The position numbers were made by a program, and so were the translations under genes. The notes under the pieces were generated by a model that ran no database searches, was not told the DNA's origin, and saw nothing but the letters and a program-made list of their open reading frames with translations. Source: Sediminibacterium sp. (GTDB taxonomy: Bacteria > Bacteroidota > Bacteroidia > Chitinophagales > Chitinophagaceae). From it: 18,775 nucleotides of DNA. Shown here in pieces: positions 14,335 to 18,775 of the stretch. The stretch's first letter is position 1. Each line of letters begins with the position of its first letter. The stretch covers positions 1 to 18,775 of the forward strand of contig JAOASV010000041.1 in NCBI GenBank assembly GCA_030158535.1. The letters run 5' to 3'.

Positions 14335-17043
14335 TTATTTGTCTAGGTACAAATGGTTAAATAACATTTTGTAGGTGCTGTGCGTTTGACCTCTAAAGGT
14401 TATTTCAGGACCATACACCACCAGTTTACCTTTGCCCACAGTAGCAGAAAATGCGGCAACTGTTTGATTTAGGTAAGATTGTCCATATGCCCAACCACTG
14501 CGAAGCGTTTTTTCTGATGCATACCAAGCAAGTGGTGTTATTTCGCCGCTGGCAGTAGCGTTAGGTAGTAAATTAAATACAGGACTAGCACTAAAATAAA
14601 CATCTGCTGTTGGCTTCATACCCCAATTGGCAGTAAGTGTATTGTTAACTGCTACCTGCATGACAGATCCAGGAATATAAAATTTTTCGCCAGGGAGTGG
14701 ACGTTCTTTTCCATTCACCATTTCCACAAGTGCATTGCGTACTGGTAATTTAAAATGGTAGGCTAAATTAGCGCTGCTACCAACAGTAATAATAGTGCCT
14801 CCTTCTTCTGCAAACTGTTTTAAAGCAGGAATAGATTTTGCTGCAGTAATTCTGCCAAGTTGCGCATGGTACATTTCAGGGATATCTTTTTCATTCGGCT
14901 CTCTACCTTCAAATTCGCCCATACCAATATTTGCTGAAGTTTCAGAACGGTATGCAGGAACCGCACCACCTACAAACAATATAACGTCGTACTTACTTTT
15001 TAAATTACCAGCATTAATTTCTTTTGCATAAACAAGTGTAAATGGAAAATGATACTGTTCAAAAATCCATCTTGTCCAGCCTGATGGCATTGAACCCCCA
15101 TATACATCCCAGAGTGCTATTCTACTAGGCTTTACAGGAATACTATTTGAAGAAAGCTTTTGCGATACACTCAATATTTTTACACCATTTTTTGCTGCTG
15201 CATTTTCTAAAATAGCTGCTGCTTTTTCAGAAGCAGCCACATAAAAATGTTCGCTTGTTTTTTCTACTTCAATACCTTCTTTTAATAAATCATTTACAAG
15301 CACAAAACTTGCGTTTTCATTGGTGGCAAATGTATAGCCAACAGCACCTGCTAACTTTGCAAACGAACCAATGTGTTTTTGCTCTTGACCATACGGGATA
15401 GTTTCAAATGGACCCTCAAACGGTTCTAGTATACGGTCAAACTCGAGGCCCATGGTGTAAGCGGGTGTCCAACCTGCTGCATCGTAAGGTCTTACCGGTG
15501 GACCACCAGGATATTGAAAATCGTTAGGGTGGTCTTGCGGTTCAAACATATCAATCACGTGTGGTCTAAACGCCTGATTCGTTTTTACAACATAAGAACC
15601 CGCTTCGTAACTTTTACCATTTACTTCAAAGCTTTTGGTCGCCTTTTCTACACGGATACCACTCTTTATTAAAATATTTACAAAATTGGTAGCAGTGGTT
15701 GTTTGCGTTATTGGAATAATATAACCACGTGCATCCCGGAGTTTTGGATTTTTATAGACTCTATCATAGTATTGAAGTGAAATCGTATCGGCACGTTGCT
15801 CTTTTTGATCTGCCTTCATTAAATCATTTACCATTTCAACTTTATTTGGAGATAGTGTCCAATAATCTTTACTTCCTGCCTCAATTGAATTTTTACCCAT
15901 GGTATAAATATTCATGAGTAATTCATCTTTATGACGCGATGCATAATTTAATACCGCGTAGTTTAATGATACAGAATAATCAATTGAATTTCTGAAATAC
16001 CATTTTTGTGGCGCAATAGGAAACGGAGTTCCACTATTAGGAATGAGTCTTGAAGGAACAAATGGAATTTTCATCGGCGTAGGATTCCCAATCATTTCTG
16101 TTAAAAGACCAATAATATTATGGTAGTATGCAGTTGTTCTTAATCCACCATTCCACCATGTAGAATATACTGAACCGCTTTTCATGGTATAGCCAGGTTT
16201 ATTTTCGGCATTAAGTCTTGTACTCATCACCGCACCTAACTGATCAATACCCGTAATAAGTAATGGATCATACACATAATTGAATGGATCACGGTAAGGA
16301 GGGCCAGCCACAACAGTTCCAGCCGGACCTGTTTGGTGGTGATTGTATAAAATCTGTGGCATCCACTCTACATACTGTTGCAAACTCATGTTGCGCGATT
16401 CACTCATATTGGTCATATAAAAATCACGGTTGTTATCATGACCAATATATTTTTGATAGAGCCTTGGTAAATTGGCCGTATTGCGTTTTAAAGTATCCGC
16501 ATTACGCATATACCAATTAGACTGAAGTTCTTGACCATCCGGATTGGCGTGTACAAATAATATAATCGTAGATTTTAAAATTCTTTTTGTTTCATCATCA
16601 TTACGAGATAGAAGTTGATACAAGGTTTCTATCCACTGATGAATACCTAGCACTTCATTGGCGTGCAAGCCTCCATCTATCCATACAACCGCTTTGCCTT
16701 CGTTGGCAAGTTGTTTTGCGGCTTCATCCGTTAATCCCTCGGCTCTCGCCATTTGTTGAGAAATGGATTTATACTTAGTCAGTTTTGACAGGTTAGCAGG
16801 ATCAGAAACAATTACCATGTACTGTGTACGCCCTTCTTCGGTGGTACCAATACTTTGGAGTTTCATTTTTTTAGAAACTGCTGCTAACTTTTGTAAATAA
16901 GATTCGGTTTGCGTGTAATTAGCTAACTGATAATTATCGCCGATATTAAATCCAAAATGAGATTTAGGAGAAGGTACTTCTTGTGCCTGACCAACAATTG
17001 TAACAACAAATAGGGTTACAAATAGAACCGCTTTTTTAAACAT
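14335..17043 (-). CDS. Exported M14-family zinc carboxypeptidase with C-terminal glutamine-amidotransferase-like domain
   Basis: This 902-residue exported metallopeptidase should remove C-terminal residues from peptides or cell-wall fragments. The signal peptide is about 1-20 (VGQAQ). The M14 domain is about 40-370: zinc ligands His127 and Glu130 (DGGLHANE) with the third at His235 or His236 (LYNHHQTG), substrate-binding Asn205-Arg206 (NNRD), and catalytic Glu316 (LLTEMIGNP). After a linker domain, residues about 640-790 resemble a class I glutamine-amidotransferase/ThuA-type fold (IALWDVYGG, YDVILFVGGAVPAY, EEGGTIITVGSS). I see no catalytic Cys-His-Glu set there, so it may be structural or binding. 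This large layout is common in Bacteroidota M14 proteins. A 10-bp inverted repeat lies directly upstream of its start. Confidence 0.93.
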   Translation of the reverse strand: MFKKAVLFVTLFVVTIVGQAQEVPSPKSHFGFNIGDNYQLANYTQTESYLQKLAAVSKKMKLQSIGTTEEGRTQYMVIVSDPANLSKLTKYKSISQQMARAEGLTDEAAKQLANEGKAVVWIDGGLHANEVLGIHQWIETLYQLLSRNDDETKRILKSTIILFVHANPDGQELQSNWYMRNADTLKRNTANLPRLYQKYIGHDNNRDFYMTNMSESRNMSLQQYVEWMPQILYNHHQTGPAGTVVAGPPYRDPFNYVYDPLLITGIDQLGAVMSTRLNAENKPGYTMKSGSVYSTWWNGGLRTTAYYHNIIGLLTEMIGNPTPMKIPFVPSRLIPNSGTPFPIAPQKWYFRNSIDYSVSLNYAVLNYASRHKDELLMNIYTMGKNSIEAGSKDYWTLSPNKVEMVNDLMKADQKEQRADTISLQYYDRVYKNPKLRDARGYIIPITQTTTATNFVNILIKSGIRVEKATKSFEVNGKSYEAGSYVVKTNQAFRPHVIDMFEPQDHPNDFQYPGGPPVRPYDAAGWTPAYTMGLEFDRILEPFEGPFETIPYGQEQKHIGSFAKLAGAVGYTFATNENASFVLVNDLLKEGIEVEKTSEHFYVAASEKAAAILENAAAKNGVKILSVSQKLSSNSIPVKPSRIALWDVYGGSMPSGWTRWIFEQYHFPFTLVYAKEINAGNLKSKYDVILFVGGAVPAYRSETSANIGMGEFEGREPNEKDIPEMYHAQLGRITAAKSIPALKQFAEEGGTIITVGSSANLAYHFKLPVRNALVEMVNGKERPLPGEKFYIPGSVMQVAVNNTLTANWGMKPTADVYFSASPVFNLLPNATASGEITPLAWYASEKTLRSGWAYGQSYLNQTVAAFSATVGKGKLVVYGPEITFRGQTHSTYKMLFNHLYLDK

Positions 17044-17044
17044 A

Positions 17045-17084
17045 TAAAGTAGTTTAGAGTACCTAAATTAACCGAACTACTTTA
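17045..17084. repeat. 10-bp perfect inverted repeat just upstream of the M14 gene
   Basis: TAAAGTAGTT (17045-17054) and AACTACTTTA (17075-17084) are perfect inverted arms separated by 20 bases. The near arm begins one base upstream of the peptidase start codon (17041-17043 on the + strand). It could be an operator for a dimeric regulator or a leader hairpin affecting translation. There is no T-run, so it is not a canonical terminator. Confidence 0.6.
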
Positions 17085-17130
17085 ATAACTAAACTTTTGT
17101 TGGACCTTTTATAAAAGAAATAGGCTAACA

Positions 17131-17661
17131 CTAATGCATAGCTGCTGTTCCACCTCTATGAACCTGTCCAAAGTGATAAAAGCTTACCACGGCAAGTTTA
17201 CCCGCTTCTATTTCTACTTTGAATATGTACTCGTAGTCATCATCTGTTAATAGCGTCACTGGCCTTTTACCACCAAGCGCTTCAATCGTTTCTAAAACAG
17301 TATTTGAATGCCCTACAATTAATACCGACTTCCCATTTGCATTTTGCGTGATTAGGTCAAGTAAGCCACTTAAATTTTTAGGATTATAAATCTCTAAAGG
17401 CGCTTTAACGTGTTTTGCAGTTTGCCTTGTTCTTTTGGTATCGGTAGAATATATTTTTACAACCTCTTCGTTTTGTAAATAAGCAGCTAAATCAAGAGCT
17501 CTTTGCTGCCCCGTAGCTGTTAAATCTGGATCCTGACGATTTATGAATGCAGTGTCTTTTTCTGCGTGTCTAACAATCCAAACAGTTGTTTTTTGTGCAG
17601 TTGCAATCATGCATAGGTGCAAGGATAGCAAAAACAAAATGCCCTTATAAAGTCTAGACAT
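17131..17661 (-). CDS. Exported histidine-phosphatase-superfamily protein
   Basis: This 176-residue protein of the phosphoglycerate-mutase/histidine phosphatase superfamily has a signal peptide at about 1-23 (MIATAQ), so it acts outside the cytoplasm. The catalytic motif is VRHAEK with His32 as nucleophile, Arg31 beside it, and the second histidine is His118 in VGHSNT. LTATGQQRA and YSTDTKRTRQTA are also family hallmarks, the latter supplying a phosphate-binding arginine. The protein is short, like SixA-type phosphatases, but the export signal argues against a cytosolic phosphorelay role; a secreted phosphatase for organic phosphates is more likely. It starts 1 base after the stop of the TPR gene, so the two form an operon. 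The M14 start lies 87 bases downstream. Confidence 0.88.
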   Translation of the reverse strand: MSRLYKGILFLLSLHLCMIATAQKTTVWIVRHAEKDTAFINRQDPDLTATGQQRALDLAAYLQNEEVVKIYSTDTKRTRQTAKHVKAPLEIYNPKNLSGLLDLITQNANGKSVLIVGHSNTVLETIEALGGKRPVTLLTDDDYEYIFKVEIEAGKLAVVSFYHFGQVHRGGTAAMH

Positions 17662-17662
17662 A

Positions 17663-18775
17663 TTAATGCGCCGTTTTTTCTAATTGTTCAATTGTTTTTT
17701 TAGCAGCTTCTAATCTGGCCTGTTTGTTTTTTTCAATTAATTTATTAACGGCCCAATGTTCCAATTTATGATGAATAGGAATTAATAGTGCTGCTAATGC
17801 CACAAGACTTAACAACATTAAAAAAGGAGAATGATGCGTTACTTTTTCTAAAACTGGATGAATTAATAAATTGATAAATTCAAACACCATTAATAAAGAA
17901 ACAACACTTAAAAACTGAATTACTTTTGTATTGGTAATATGTTTTCTACTAAATAAAATAAAGACCATTAAAAAACTAATAATACCAAGTCCTAAAAAAG
18001 TATATTCTAAATTTTGTTTGCGCGCTTCATTTGATTGATCTGTTTCTAGTTTTAATTCTGCAAGTCGTGCTTCTTCTTCAACAGCCATTAACTGTGCTTG
18101 TTGCAGCGCTCTGATATTTGAAACACTATCATTTGCAATTCGATATATTTCAGAATATTTAAAGGCACTATCAATATTAGTGTCATGATAAATATTTAAT
18201 AAAAGCTTTGCTGGATCTATATTTAAGGTATAAAAAGCCGTGTTTTTGACGCTTGAAATGGCCCTGGTGGCATAGAGTTTAGCCGAATCTGTTTGATTGG
18301 AAGCATAGTAGTATTGCGCAATGGCATTATACGCAGTACTTGCAAATTTTGGAGAACCTATTCTATTTGCTTCCTCTAATGCTAAGTTCCAATAATTTAA
18401 TGCTAAACCAGAATTTTTCATGGCAGCATGTATACTTCCAAATTGTAAATAAGTAGAAGTTAACCAATACTTAATGCCTGATTTGATAGCAAGTTCATAT
18501 GCTTTTTGTGTGTAAATAAGTGCCGAATCAATTTTGCCCATGGCTAAATAAATAGTACCCATATCATTGACCGCACAAATAGAAATAATGTCAGGTTCAT
18601 ATTTAGAACCCGCTTCAATTGCTGCTTTATTATAAGAAATAGCCTTTTCAAAATCACCCATTGTTAAATAAGTGAGGGCTAGCATGGCTTTACCAAAGGT
18701 TTTTAATCTATCATCATTTGCTTTTTCGGCAACTTGATTTGCTTTAATACCAAACTCTAAACTTTTTACTTTATT
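17663..18775 (-). CDS. TPR-repeat membrane protein, partial (5' end outside the window)
   Basis: The frame is open to the window edge, and the 30 codons before the internal ATG at 18685 read as TPR helix sequence (ending DDRLKTFGKA), so the gene begins outside. At least 370 residues are present. Several tetratricopeptide repeats come first (LALTYLTMGDFEKAISYNKAA, IDSALIYTQKAYELA and others). A coiled segment follows (QAQLMAVEEEARLAELKLE), then three or four membrane helices (YTFLGLGIISFLMVFILF, FLSVVSLLMVFEFINLLI, FLMLLSLVALAALLIPI) and a basic coiled C-terminus. This resembles the sensor half of Bacteroidota TPR histidine kinases, but no kinase or DNA-binding domain follows. The TPR region is probably periplasmic. 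The exported histidine phosphatase follows after 1 base. Confidence 0.85.
   Translation of the reverse strand, partial: NKVKSLEFGIKANQVAEKANDDRLKTFGKAMLALTYLTMGDFEKAISYNKAAIEAGSKYEPDIISICAVNDMGTIYLAMGKIDSALIYTQKAYELAIKSGIKYWLTSTYLQFGSIHAAMKNSGLALNYWNLALEEANRIGSPKFASTAYNAIAQYYYASNQTDSAKLYATRAISSVKNTAFYTLNIDPAKLLLNIYHDTNIDSAFKYSEIYRIANDSVSNIRALQQAQLMAVEEEARLAELKLETDQSNEARKQNLEYTFLGLGIISFLMVFILFSRKHITNTKVIQFLSVVSLLMVFEFINLLIHPVLEKVTHHSPFLMLLSLVALAALLIPIHHKLEHWAVNKLIEKNKQARLEAAKKTIEQLEKTAH

Noticed and set aside
17131..17661. SixA-type phosphohistidine phosphatase acting on a cytosolic phosphorelay
   Set aside because: Size and motifs fit, but a clear signal peptide places the protein outside the cytoplasm.

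Overview
The window looks like a chromosomal segment of a Bacteroidota bacterium, most likely family Chitinophagaceae. The evidence is its AT-rich composition, start codons with A-rich leaders and no Shine-Dalgarno site, one TAnnTTTG-type -7 element, a TonB-dependent receptor, a 2TM-domain protein, an SDR-type threonine dehydrogenase, and many exported proteins whose signal peptides end in xAQ or xSQ. I see no rRNA, tRNA, CRISPR array, insertion sequence, phage gene or replication origin. No intergenic gap exceeds about 125 bases.

Layout, left to right. An exported CocE/NonD-type serine hydrolase (+) faces an exported SnoaL/NTF2-like protein (-). Then come three tandem paralogues (+) of a membrane protein family that starts MEVHHHSH. 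The threonine degradation pair tdh-kbl (-) turns threonine into glycine and acetyl-CoA, and a BBP2-like outer-membrane barrel protein lies upstream on the same strand. A 2TM-domain protein and a TonB-dependent receptor (+) form a tight pair. A minus-strand cluster follows: a 59-residue membrane protein, a 31-residue membrane protein overlapping it by ATGA, a fatty-acid desaturase and a histone-deacetylase-like deacetylase. A secreted FAS1 (fasciclin) protein (+) ends in a clear intrinsic terminator. A fourth MEVHH-family gene follows it. The right end (all -) has an exported M14 carboxypeptidase, an exported histidine phosphatase and a TPR membrane protein that runs off the window.

Most of the genes are envelope or housekeeping functions. 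The least explained material is the MEVHH family (four copies, with a perfect 51-bp repeat at the start of two of them) and the two tiny membrane proteins ahead of the desaturase. All four tail-to-tail gene junctions have at most 4 bases between stop codons or overlap, so no separate terminators fit there.
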